Of a stretch of 64,000 nt of DNA, positions 1-8,385 are shown one piece after another. Positions within the stretch are counted from its first letter, which is position 1. Each line of letters opens with the position of its first letter. Source of the stretch: JTS-AC122 sp050246015 (GTDB taxonomy: Bacteria > Planctomycetota > Phycisphaerae > Phycisphaerales > UBA1924); contig JBFWWU010000003.1 of the NCBI GenBank assembly GCA_050246015.1, positions 124,001 through 188,000 of the forward strand, in the 5' to 3' direction. A program made the position numbers and the translations under genes. Under the pieces are notes generated by a model. That model made no database searches. It saw only the letters and a list, made by a program, of their open reading frames with translations, and was not told where the DNA came from.

Positions 1-6
1 GATCGC

Positions 7-1191
7 TTGCCGAACATCAACTTCTACGTGTTCAGCGTGATCGCGATCGGGGCGGCTCTGCGGGTGATCAGTCATCCACGGCCCGTGTACGCCGCGCTGT
101 ACTTCATTTTGACGATCCTTGCTTCGTGCGGGCTGTACGTGATCCTGGCGGCGGAGTTCATGGCGTTTGCGCTGGTGATCGTGTATGCGGGGGCAATCCT
201 GATCACGTACCTGTTCGTGATCATGCTGGCGACGGAGGCGCCGACGGAAGAAGAGGCCGAGGCCCTGCAGCCGTACGACAAGTTCTCCCGCGAACCGATC
301 GCGGCGACGGTGGCGGGGTTTGTGCTGCTGGCGACGCTGACAACGCTCCTGGCGCAGGGCTCGCGCGATCTCAAGGCGCCGGCACTGGCCGACGCCCACG
401 TGGAGATGACTGGGGTGAGTTTCTCGCCGGGCTCGGAGCAGTCGGGCGATACGGGCGACCGGCGGGTGGAACTTCCGAGCGTGGCCGCGACGTTGACGTC
501 GGACCGAGCGGTCGCGGGCCGGCTGCACCTGGCGATCGCCGGGAAGACATGGGACCTGGACGAGCACTCGCTGGAAACGGGCATGCGCGTGTCGCTCGTT
601 CCCGGCGTGAACACGTTCGGCATCCCGGTGGCGGACGTCACGCCGACGCAGGGGCAGTCGATCGACGCGTGGTTCATGCCGGATCCGGTGGGCGACATGG
701 CGCTGGCGGCGAAGATGCCGGGTCGGCTGGAGCGAGCGCTGCGAGAAGCGCGTGACCCTGACGAGCCCACGCGCCCGCTGATCCACGAGGACGAGGAACT
801 CGCGTCGATCGACGCCGCCCGTCGCGTCGCGGTGCTGCGAACGGTGCTGGACAGCCCGCAGGGGAACAACTCGTCTCGGCTGGGCTCGACCCGGACGGTC
901 GAGTTCCCGGCGGACCTTGAGATATACAACGTGGAGGGGGTGGCGTTCACGCTGCTGGACAAGCACCCTGGGGCGATCGAGATCGCGGGGGTGATCCTTC
1001 TAATGGCGATGCTGGGCGCGGTCGTGCTGGCGCGAAAGAAGGTCGAGATGGACGACGCCGCGAAACTCGCCGCGCAGCAACGGCATCTGGTGACGGTGAT
1101 CGAGGCGGGACCGATCGCCGGGCGTGACCGGATGAACGGGGCGGTGCACACGGCGGGCGCGTCGGCGTCCGCTCCGGGAGGCCGCTCGTGA
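7..1191 (+). CDS. nuoJ: NADH-quinone oxidoreductase subunit J with a large insertion
   Basis: Membrane subunit of proton-pumping complex I. The first ~115 residues contain the usual four closely packed helices, including the VIVYAGAILITYLFVIML segment typical of NuoJ/ND6. The last family helix (about residues 321-342, ending GAVVLARKK) is recognisable near the C-terminus. Between them lies a hydrophilic stretch of roughly 190-200 residues that ordinary NuoJ (~170-200 aa in total) does not have; by the usual topology it would face the periplasm, which is an inference. The start used is TTG seven bases into the window, and the true start could lie just upstream. Its stop overlaps the nuoK GTG start in a GTGA junction, so the two are probably translationally coupled. 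Confidence 0.9.
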   Translation: MPNINFYVFSVIAIGAALRVISHPRPVYAALYFILTILASCGLYVILAAEFMAFALVIVYAGAILITYLFVIMLATEAPTEEEAEALQPYDKFSREPIAATVAGFVLLATLTTLLAQGSRDLKAPALADAHVEMTGVSFSPGSEQSGDTGDRRVELPSVAATLTSDRAVAGRLHLAIAGKTWDLDEHSLETGMRVSLVPGVNTFGIPVADVTPTQGQSIDAWFMPDPVGDMALAAKMPGRLERALREARDPDEPTRPLIHEDEELASIDAARRVAVLRTVLDSPQGNNSSRLGSTRTVEFPADLEIYNVEGVAFTLLDKHPGAIEIAGVILLMAMLGAVVLARKKVEMDDAAKLAAQQRHLVTVIEAGPIAGRDRMNGAVHTAGASASAPGGRS

Positions 1192-1544
1192 ACGCACTCT
1201 TCCTGCAACTGGCGCAGGCCGATTACCCGGCGCTGCTGCACCCCGGGACGCTGTATCACTACCTCGTCACCTCGGCGCTGATGTTCGTGATCGGGCTGGT
1301 GGGGTTCATCACGCGGCGCAACCTGATCATCATGTTCCTTTGCACGGAACTGATGTTCCAGGCGGCGGGGATCGCGCTGATCGCGTTCAGCCGGTTCCAC
1401 CTGAACCACACTGGCGAGACGTTCGTGATCTTCGTACTGACGATCGCGGCGGCGGAAGCCGCGCTGGCGCTGGCGCTGGTCGTGCTGCTGTTCCGGCGGA
1501 AGGAAACGCTGGACGCCGGCGCGTGGCGGGAACTGCGCGGGTAG
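1188..1544 (+). CDS. nuoK: NADH-quinone oxidoreductase subunit K
   Basis: Small membrane subunit of complex I (MrpC/ND4L family), 118 aa with three predicted helices. The segment GFITRRNLIIMFLCTELMFQ carries the family's membrane-buried glutamate in helix 2, and the third helix ends in a short basic tail. The GTG start overlaps the nuoJ stop by four bases and is preceded by a GGGAGG ribosome-binding site six bases upstream. Length fits the family (about 100 aa) with a slight N-terminal extension. Identity is secure from the motif and operon position. Confidence 0.93.
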   Translation: MNALFLQLAQADYPALLHPGTLYHYLVTSALMFVIGLVGFITRRNLIIMFLCTELMFQAAGIALIAFSRFHLNHTGETFVIFVLTIAAAEAALALALVVLLFRRKETLDAGAWRELRG

Positions 1545-1767
1545 CGACGCGGTGGATCCGAGCGGGCTTCCAGGGATGAATGAACTCGGCACGGCGAACG
1601 GCTCTGAGCAAGCCGTGTTGAAGGCTGGGATAGCGACGCCCGCGCGTGCCGGGGCGTCCGCGGCCCCTGTCATGCCCGCGATAACCGCGATGTGCCTGCC
1701 TACTTTCATGGTCCTGTTCGGGCCATGATCGAAGGGTTCCGGGATCTCCAGGAAGGCGCTGCGGCAC
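1545..1767. other. nuoK-nuoL intergenic gap
   Basis: A 223-base gap in an operon whose other junctions overlap by four bases. It holds one short open frame (1576-1728, 50 codons, hydrophobic end) without a convincing ribosome-binding site. I see no terminator, tRNA or clear promoter. An AGGAAGG sequence near its end probably serves the nuoL GTG start. Confidence 0.4.
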
Positions 1768-3990
1768 GTGGACATCATGCTCACGACACCATTGTTTTCG
1801 GCGGACGGTCTATCCGCACTGTCGCTTGCCCTCGAGGCGGGGGGCGGGACGAGCGGGGTTCCCGCCGCGGCGGCGCTGATCCCGTTCCTGCCGCTGCTGG
1901 GGTGCGTGCTCTGCGGCGTGTGCGCGATCTTCAAGGTAAAGAACAAGATCCCCGCCTGGCTGTCGGTGGGGTGCATCGGCATCGCGTTCGCGCTGACGCT
2001 GCACATGTTTCTGGCCACGTCGGGCGGCGGCGAAGGGCACGCGCCTGCGGGCGTGGTGAAGGCGTTTGACTGGATTCAGTTTCACTGGGGCGGGATGAAG
2101 GCGGGCGAGCCGGCCAGAGCGCTGATCGGCAACTTCTCGTTCTACATCGACCCATTGACGTGTCTGTGGATGCTGTTCGTGACCGGGCTGGCGACGCTCA
2201 TCGCGCTGTACGCGAGTGAGTACATGAGTCACGACGTCGGGCCGGGGTATTGCCGGTTCTTCGCCGCGTTCTGCCTGTTCGTGTTCAGCATGGCGTGCCT
2301 GGTGATGGGGGACAACCTGCTGCTGCTGTACCTGGGGTGGGAGGGAGTGGGGCTCTGCTCGTACCTGCTCATTGGGTACTTCTACAAGAAGCCCTCGGCG
2401 GTGGCGGCGGCGAAGAAGGCGTTTGTCATGAACCGGATCGGCGACCTCGGGCTCGCCATGGGGATCATGCTGACGTTCATCCAGTTCGGGACGGTGGAGT
2501 ACGCCAAACTCTTCCCCATGGTGCAGGGGTACCTGGACGGGACCGAGCATGCGCCGCCGCTGGTGCAGTTGATCCCGGTGCTGCTGACGATCGGGGCGTT
2601 CGGCAAGTCGGCGCAACTCTTCCTGTACGTCTGGCTCCCGGATGCGATGGAAGGCCCGACGCCGGTGTCGGCGCTGATCCACGCGGCGACGATGGTCACG
2701 GCGGGCGTCTACCTCGTCGCGCGATTCATGCCGATCTACGCGCTAAGCGAATGGGCGCTCCCGATCGTCGCCTGGGGCGGGGCGATCACGGCGTTCTGGT
2801 CGGCGACGATCGGGATGGCGCAGTTCGACATCAAGCGGATCATGGCGTACTCGACGGTGTCGCAACTCGGGTATATGTTCGCGGGCCTTGGTGTGCTCGG
2901 GGCCGCGGGCGGGGCGAGCCATGTGTTCACGCATGCGTTCTTCAAGGCGCTGTTGTTCCTGTCCTGCGGGGCCGTGATGCACGGGTTCGCGGGCCAGCTC
3001 GATCTTCGCAAACTCTCGGGCCTTCGCAAGATGGAAGGATGGAAAGTTGTTTCCTATGCGATGCTGATCGGTTGCATCAACCTCGCGGGGGTGCCGTTTG
3101 TCACCGCGGGGTTCTATTCCAAGGACATGATCCTGGGGGACGCCTTTGCGAACCACTACGCTCCGATCGGGTGGCTGCTGCTGCTGACGGCGGGTATGAC
3201 GGCGTACTACACGTTCCGCGTCTTCTTCCGGGTTTTCTGCGGGCCGGTGCACTACGAAGCCGGCGACGAACTGCAAGGGCACGACGACGCGCACGCCGAC
3301 GGCCACGGGGACGCCGAGGCCGAGGCGCTCGAACAGGCCGAGGCCCAGGAGCACGGTTCCCCCCACTCCCACGGCGAGTTTCATCCGCACCCGCCGGGGT
3401 GGGCCATCAACTTCGTGCTCTCGGCGCTGGCGGGCCTTTCCATCGCGGCGATCGGGCTGTTCTACATCGACACGGCGCAACACGGGTGGGTCGGGAGCAT
3501 GGTCCACGGCTCCACGGCGGGGGCGACGATGCGCCACGCCGGGGGGCACGAGCACGGGACGGTTTTCGGGATGGACGCGCACCTGGCGATGAAGATCGCC
3601 TCGTCGATCGTGGGGCTGGTCGGGATCCTCATCGCGTATTGGCTTCACCTGGCCGGGCGAACCACTGCCGCGACCGCCCGGGCGGACAAACTCCTCCCTG
3701 CGATGGGACCCATCGCAACGTGGGCACAGCACAAGTGGTACGTGGACGAACTCTACCACTGGTTGTTCTACACACCGCTGCGGGTCCTGTCGTACATCTT
3801 CTTTACGCTCGACAAGTTCCTGGTTGACGGGCTGGTCAATCTCTTCGGCTGGCTCCCCCGGGCATTCGGAAAGTCGGCCCAGCCGATGCAGGACGGCGAA
3901 CTGCACGGCTACGCGTCCCGCATGGTGCAGGGTGTCGTCCTGCTGCTGCTGATCACGCTGGTGATGCTGGGAATGGGAGGTCTGCGATGA
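1768..3990 (+). CDS. nuoL: NADH-quinone oxidoreductase subunit L
   Basis: Antiporter-like distal membrane subunit of complex I that takes part in proton translocation. Signature stretches are WEGVGLCSYLLIGYFY, KAFVMNRIGDLGLAMG and LPDAMEGPTPVSALIHAATM, which carry the conserved glutamate, lysine and histidine residues of the proton path. Length is 740 aa, somewhat above the usual ~610-660. Part of the excess is a His/Asp/Glu-rich loop around residues 494-545, with a further histidine cluster near residue 590. The GTG start is chosen for its upstream AGGAAGG; an in-frame ATG three codons later is possible. The stop overlaps nuoM (ATGA). Confidence 0.95.
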   Translation: MDIMLTTPLFSADGLSALSLALEAGGGTSGVPAAAALIPFLPLLGCVLCGVCAIFKVKNKIPAWLSVGCIGIAFALTLHMFLATSGGGEGHAPAGVVKAFDWIQFHWGGMKAGEPARALIGNFSFYIDPLTCLWMLFVTGLATLIALYASEYMSHDVGPGYCRFFAAFCLFVFSMACLVMGDNLLLLYLGWEGVGLCSYLLIGYFYKKPSAVAAAKKAFVMNRIGDLGLAMGIMLTFIQFGTVEYAKLFPMVQGYLDGTEHAPPLVQLIPVLLTIGAFGKSAQLFLYVWLPDAMEGPTPVSALIHAATMVTAGVYLVARFMPIYALSEWALPIVAWGGAITAFWSATIGMAQFDIKRIMAYSTVSQLGYMFAGLGVLGAAGGASHVFTHAFFKALLFLSCGAVMHGFAGQLDLRKLSGLRKMEGWKVVSYAMLIGCINLAGVPFVTAGFYSKDMILGDAFANHYAPIGWLLLLTAGMTAYYTFRVFFRVFCGPVHYEAGDELQGHDDAHADGHGDAEAEALEQAEAQEHGSPHSHGEFHPHPPGWAINFVLSALAGLSIAAIGLFYIDTAQHGWVGSMVHGSTAGATMRHAGGHEHGTVFGMDAHLAMKIASSIVGLVGILIAYWLHLAGRTTAATARADKLLPAMGPIATWAQHKWYVDELYHWLFYTPLRVLSYIFFTLDKFLVDGLVNLFGWLPRAFGKSAQPMQDGELHGYASRMVQGVVLLLLITLVMLGMGGLR

Positions 3991-5696
3991 CGCTGCTGGC
4001 CCTCATCATGATCCCGATCCTCGCGGGGTTGCTCGTCGCGTTCATGCCCAAGGAGAACGCCAAGCAGATCGCCGTCCTCGGAACCGTCCTCCCGATCGCG
4101 TGGTTCCTGTATGTCCTGAGGTTGTACTCATGGCCCGCGGGCTCGACGGATCAGCTCGACATGGCGATCGAGTGGTTCCCGGCGCTGGGGCTGAAACTGG
4201 AACTCGCCGCCGACAACATCTCGATGCTGCTGGTCGCGCTCACGCTGCTGCTGGGGCCGATCTGCGTGATCTGCTCGTTCACCGCCATCACCGAGCGCAT
4301 CAAGACGTATTACTCGTGGCTGCTGATCCTGCAAGGGGCGATGACCGGGGTCTTCCTGGCGCGTGACGTGATCCTGTTCTACGTCTTCTTCGAGTTCACC
4401 CTGGTTCCCCTGTACGTGCTGATCAACCTCTACGGGTCCACCAACCGCAAGGCGGCGGCCACCAAGTTCTTCCTGTACACCTTCACCGGCTCGGTGCTGA
4501 CGCTGGCGGGCCTGATATACGTCGCGTGGTTCAACGCGGCGCACGTGTCCGTCGATCACGCCTGGACGTTCTCCTTCGCCGAGTTGCGCTCCGCGGCCCA
4601 CGAGATGCCGTTCTCGCACCAGGCGTGGGTCTTCTGGGCGCTGATGGCGGGGTTTGCGATCAAGGTGCCGCTCTTCCCCGTGCATACCTGGCTCCCGCTG
4701 GCGCACACGGAAGCGCCGACCGCCGGTTCGGTCATCCTGGCCGGCGTGCTGCTCAAACTCGGAACCTACGGCATCTACCGCTTCGCCCTCGGGTTTACCC
4801 CCGACGCCGCCATCTTTTACGCTCCAACCGTCGCGGTGCTTTCAATCATCGGCATCCTCTACGGCGGGCTGATCTGCTGGGTGCAGACGGACGTCAAGAA
4901 ACTGGTGGCGTATTCCTCGGTGTCGCACCTGGGATTCTGCGTACTGGGCCTGTTCGCGTTCAACACGATCGGGCTGAGCGGCGCGGTGCTGTACATGATC
5001 AACCACGGGCTCTCGACGGGGGCGCTGTTCCTGATGATCGGCATGGTCTACGAGCGCTACCACACGCGCGACATGAGCCGCCTGAGCGGACTCGCCGCGA
5101 CCATGCCCATCTGGGCGACGTTCATGGTCTTCTTCACGATGGCCTCCGTCGGGCTCCCCGGGCTCAACGGGTTTGTCAGCGAGTTCATGTGCCTGCTGGG
5201 AGCGTTCCAGGCGGGCGGTGAATGGGTCGGGCGTCACACCGTCGCGGGCGGCGCGGGCGGGAACCTCGGCCCGTGGTTTGCCTTCGCCGCCGGCATCGGC
5301 ATGATCGTCACCGCGATCTATCTCCTCTTCATGCTGGGGAAGGTCGTCTGGGGCGCGCCGGCGGATCATCATGGCGGGCACGGCGGCGACGATGCGCACG
5401 CCGCCGACCATGGTCCGCTCCCCCGTGATCTCTCTTGGCGCGAGATCGGGGTCCTGCTTCCACTGGCCGCGCTGTGCCTGCTGCTGGGCCTGTACCCCAA
5501 GCCGCTGCTCAAGGCGCTTGAAGGCCCGACGCAGGACATGCGTCGCGTGCACGATCAGGCGATGGACCGCCTGTCGCCCCCCGCGGACGAGGCCCCGTCC
5601 GAACCGGCGCCGGGGCACGCCGCGGCGGACACTGAACCGGACTCACATCCCTCGGCGACGGTCGCGACCGCCCCCGCCGCGGAGGACTCACAGTGA
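3987..5696 (+). CDS. nuoM: NADH-quinone oxidoreductase subunit M
   Basis: Antiporter-like membrane subunit of complex I (ND4 family), 569 aa. Family signatures include FFEFTLVPLYVLINLYG, AHTEAPTAGSVILAGVLLKL and KKLVAYSSVSHLGFCVLGLF, with the conserved Glu and Lys of the half-channels. A short loop rich in His, Asp and Gly (about residues 456-480) lies between the last helices, and the C-terminal ~50 residues are a hydrophilic Pro/Ala/Glu tail. The start overlaps the nuoL stop and has GGGAGG six bases upstream. The end overlaps nuoN by four bases. Confidence 0.95.
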   Translation: MTLLALIMIPILAGLLVAFMPKENAKQIAVLGTVLPIAWFLYVLRLYSWPAGSTDQLDMAIEWFPALGLKLELAADNISMLLVALTLLLGPICVICSFTAITERIKTYYSWLLILQGAMTGVFLARDVILFYVFFEFTLVPLYVLINLYGSTNRKAAATKFFLYTFTGSVLTLAGLIYVAWFNAAHVSVDHAWTFSFAELRSAAHEMPFSHQAWVFWALMAGFAIKVPLFPVHTWLPLAHTEAPTAGSVILAGVLLKLGTYGIYRFALGFTPDAAIFYAPTVAVLSIIGILYGGLICWVQTDVKKLVAYSSVSHLGFCVLGLFAFNTIGLSGAVLYMINHGLSTGALFLMIGMVYERYHTRDMSRLSGLAATMPIWATFMVFFTMASVGLPGLNGFVSEFMCLLGAFQAGGEWVGRHTVAGGAGGNLGPWFAFAAGIGMIVTAIYLLFMLGKVVWGAPADHHGGHGGDDAHAADHGPLPRDLSWREIGVLLPLAALCLLLGLYPKPLLKALEGPTQDMRRVHDQAMDRLSPPADEAPSEPAPGHAAADTEPDSHPSATVATAPAAEDSQ

Positions 5697-7408
5697 TCGA
5701 CAAGATTCAAGCCCTGTGGCCTGAGATCGCGCTGTTCGTGACGACGTGCGTCGTGATGGTGATCGGGCTGTCGCGCGACCGGGTGATCCGCCGGATGTGC
5801 GCGCCGCTGTGCGCCGCGGGGCTGATCGTCGCGGGCGTGCTGGCGTACCTGACGACGCCGCCGACGGCGGGACCGCTCCCGCACATGGCGATGTACGGGA
5901 AAGTGGTCGTCGCCGCGGTCGGGCTGGGCCTGCTGTTGCTGATGCCGGGGGTGGTGGACCGCGAATACGAGGCCTCGCTCAACGTCCCGAGTGGAACGCC
6001 GGTCGATGCGGCGGGCAAGACGATCGCCGCGGCGGTCTTCGACGCGATCAAGGCTACCCGCGCCGAGTTCTATTCCTTCTTCCTCTTCTCCCTCACCGGA
6101 CTCATGCTCTGCGCCGGCGCCGACGACCTCATCTGGCTCTTCCTGGCGCTGGAACTCACATCCCTCCCCACGTACATCATGGTGGCGGTCTCCACGTCGC
6201 GCAACCGCTCGATGGAGGCGGGCGTCAAGTATTTCTTCCTGGGCGCGCTGGGCGCCGCGATCTTCCTGTACGGGTTCGCCCTCATCTACGGCGGGACGGG
6301 CTCGACGAGTTTCTCCGAGATCCAGGCCGAACTGTCGCGGCAGGCCCACGCGTCGCACGGGTCCGTCAACGTCATCGCGCTGCTCGGCGTGATCATGGCG
6401 ATCATGGGGATCTCGTTCAAGATCGCCGCCGTCCCGATGCACTTTTACACCGCGGACGTCTACGAAGGCGCCGCGTCGCCGGTCTCGGCCTTCCTGGCGT
6501 TCGTTCCCAAGTCCGCCGGGTTCTTCGCGATCCTCTCGCTCGCTGCCTGCGTCGGGTGGGGGTTCACCCTTTCGGCCGACGGGTCGCAGACCCTGGTGGC
6601 GGAGGGATCACGCGGGTCCCTCCCCGAGGCGCTGCGGGTCACGCTCTGGGTTGTGGCGGCACTCACGATGACCGTCGGCAATGTCCTGGCCATCCTGCAA
6701 TCGTCTGTGAAACGCCTGCTGGCGTATTCGTCCATCGCCCACTCCGGGTACATGCTCGTCGGGGTGATCGCGGGCCCGTCGCTCGACGGCTCCTTCGCGT
6801 CGTCCGGCGTCGCGGCGGTGCTCTTTTATCTCCTCTGCTACGGCGTGATGAACCTTGGCGCGTTCGCCGTCCTCTCCTGCCTTGAACGAACAGGGCGTGA
6901 GACAGGTGGGACGATGGATGAAGCCGATTCCTTCATCGATATCCGCGGGCTGTGCCAGACGCGCCCGCTGCTGGGCTGGGTCCTGGTGATCTGCTCGATG
7001 GGGCTACTGGGACTTCCCCCGCTGCTTGGCTTCCTTGGCAAGGTCCCGCTCTTCAGCGCGGGCCTGTCCGCCGGTGAGACGGTGCTGGTGGTCATTCTCG
7101 GCATCAACTCCGCGATCGCCGCGTACTACTACCTCCGGATTGCCTACACCGCGGTCATCGAGAAGCCCGAAGAAACCCCCGGACTGGCGCGCATCACGGA
7201 CGCCCCGTTCCCTACCCGCAAACTGGCGGGCCTGCTCTCCGCGGCGGGTGTGGTGGTGCTGGCGGTCCTGGGCGGGCCGCTGGCCCGGTTCGCCGACGAC
7301 GCCGCCGCCACGACCGATTCGGCTGGGTCCGAGTCTTCCGCGGCGCGGCCCCCGGCGCCCGCGGATACCCGGGCGGCGTCGGTCCGGTCCGCCAGCAGAG
7401 ACCGGTAG
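5693..7408 (+). CDS. nuoN: NADH-quinone oxidoreductase subunit N
   Basis: Third antiporter-like membrane subunit of complex I (ND2 family), 571 aa. Diagnostic stretches are LELTSLPTYIMVAVSTSRNR, KYFFLGALGAAIFLYGFALI and MHFYTADVYEGAASPVSAF, followed by KRLLAYSSIAHSGYMLVGV. The last ~45 residues are a low-complexity Ala/Pro/Arg tail outside the membrane domain. The GTG start overlaps the nuoM stop, and GGAGG lies seven bases upstream. It is the last gene of the operon in this strand and runs convergently into the cytochrome gene seven bases later. Confidence 0.95.
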   Translation: MIDKIQALWPEIALFVTTCVVMVIGLSRDRVIRRMCAPLCAAGLIVAGVLAYLTTPPTAGPLPHMAMYGKVVVAAVGLGLLLLMPGVVDREYEASLNVPSGTPVDAAGKTIAAAVFDAIKATRAEFYSFFLFSLTGLMLCAGADDLIWLFLALELTSLPTYIMVAVSTSRNRSMEAGVKYFFLGALGAAIFLYGFALIYGGTGSTSFSEIQAELSRQAHASHGSVNVIALLGVIMAIMGISFKIAAVPMHFYTADVYEGAASPVSAFLAFVPKSAGFFAILSLAACVGWGFTLSADGSQTLVAEGSRGSLPEALRVTLWVVAALTMTVGNVLAILQSSVKRLLAYSSIAHSGYMLVGVIAGPSLDGSFASSGVAAVLFYLLCYGVMNLGAFAVLSCLERTGRETGGTMDEADSFIDIRGLCQTRPLLGWVLVICSMGLLGLPPLLGFLGKVPLFSAGLSAGETVLVVILGINSAIAAYYYLRIAYTAVIEKPEETPGLARITDAPFPTRKLAGLLSAAGVVVLAVLGGPLARFADDAAATTDSAGSESSAARPPAPADTRAASVRSASRDR

Positions 7409-7415
7409 CGACGGC

Positions 7416-8297
7416 TCAGCGCTTGCCGGCGGATTGGGGCATCCAAACATCCAGCGCCACGGCCAGCAGCATCAGGCTGCTGGCGCCGGCGTACGCCGTT
7501 CCGCCGGCGATGAGGACGTACACCGCCCCGGCGTACCGCCGTGCCGCCCACCACCCACCGATGTCGGCCAGCAGCCCGGCGCCGGCCAGCAGGACGAGCC
7601 CGCCGACGACCCAGCGCGGCCAGCGCGTCAGCGCCAGCAGCCCCGCCAGCGCGACGCTCATGGTCGCCAGGCTGATCGCGTGCGCGTGGGTGGACATGGT
7701 GAGGATCGCCACCGGTGGGGGGTCGATGCGCTTCTCATAGGCGATTTTCTTCACGTTCGCCAGGGAATCCAGCGGCCAGCCTCCCCACTTCTTCGCGTTC
7801 GCGCCGCCCGCCGCGGCGATCTCCGCCGCTCCCTTGCTCGAGTGACACCCCAGGCAGTTCTTGGCGATGATCTCGATGGGGGCGGCGTCGCCGAGGTCGA
7901 TGCTGTCGTAATCCTCGATGAGTTTGGGGTTGGCGCCGTCGGGGCGCTTGCCGGTGGCGTCCTTTTTGCCCAGGAGCCAGTCCAGCAAGGCGTCGCGCGA
8001 AGCCGGAGGCAAGGCGTCGGGGTGGCCCCGCTCGAGCGCGCTGACCAGCGGCGCCGCGACGTACACGCCGTGGTACGCGCCTCGGATGTCGTCGAGCGAG
8101 ACCCCGGGCTGCCCGTCGCGGTTCTGGTGATGGTCCACCACATGTTGCAGCGATGCGGCGATCCCGATCCCGAAGACGGCGAGCAGGCAGGTGATCCCCC
8201 CCCTCCCCCACAACCCCAGCCGTCCCGCGAGGGTCGCGTCCCGGAGGGGAAGGGGCGGGGGGGGCGGGGGGGGCGGGGGGGGCGGGGGGGCGCTCAT
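7416..8297 (-). CDS. Membrane protein with a single c-type heme site
   Basis: A 293-residue protein beginning with Met-Ser-Ala and a run of twelve prolines, then a membrane segment (about residues 33-52), a hydrophilic domain with one heme-attachment motif (CLGCH, around residue 147) and about four C-terminal helices. The heme domain is preceded by the phrase IEIIAKNCLGCHSSKG, typical of small cytochrome c domains fused to membrane proteins. The partner and redox role are unknown. The longest frame starts much further upstream, but I chose the ATG at 8297 because the extra residues look like antisense translation and a TATCAT element lies six bases before this ATG. The gene is convergent with nuoN; whether it functions with complex I is not shown. 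Confidence 0.7.
   Translation of the reverse strand: MSAPPPPPPPPPPPPLPLRDATLAGRLGLWGRGGITCLLAVFGIGIAASLQHVVDHHQNRDGQPGVSLDDIRGAYHGVYVAAPLVSALERGHPDALPPASRDALLDWLLGKKDATGKRPDGANPKLIEDYDSIDLGDAAPIEIIAKNCLGCHSSKGAAEIAAAGGANAKKWGGWPLDSLANVKKIAYEKRIDPPPVAILTMSTHAHAISLATMSVALAGLLALTRWPRWVVGGLVLLAGAGLLADIGGWWAARRYAGAVYVLIAGGTAYAGASSLMLLAVALDVWMPQSAGKR
8256..8290. repeat. Tandem C(G)8 array just inside a start codon
   Basis: Four G-runs of 8, 8, 8 and 7 separated by single C bases form a 9-base tandem repeat. On the minus strand it encodes the polyproline run of the cytochrome gene. Loss or gain of a whole unit keeps the reading frame, while slippage within one G-run shifts it. The G-rich strand also fits a four-tract G-quadruplex pattern. 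Confidence 0.85.
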
Positions 8298-8303
8298 GCG
8301 ATC

Positions 8304-8309
8304 ATGATA
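8304..8309 (-). promoter_or_regulatory. -10-like TATCAT for the cytochrome gene, leaderless type
   Basis: TATCAT read on the minus strand ends six bases before the ATG at 8297. No Shine-Dalgarno sequence lies between, so transcription would start at or next to the start codon. No clear -35 box is visible. Confidence 0.5.
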
Positions 8310-8385
8310 CCGGGGTAGGCCCGGCACGCCCCCCCCGACGACGGGCAGGGTCCCGGGAGCGATTAGCCGCACGCTCTCCTCGCCG

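Noticed and set aside
1576..1728. A possible 50-residue peptide gene between nuoK and nuoL
   Set aside because: No proper ribosome-binding site or homology; kept only as a remark on the gap.
72..2018. A 648-codon open frame on the minus strand under nuoJ-nuoK
   Set aside because: It is Arg/Ser/Pro-rich, lies antisense to clear nuo genes, and has no recognisable domain; long antisense frames are expected at this G+C content.
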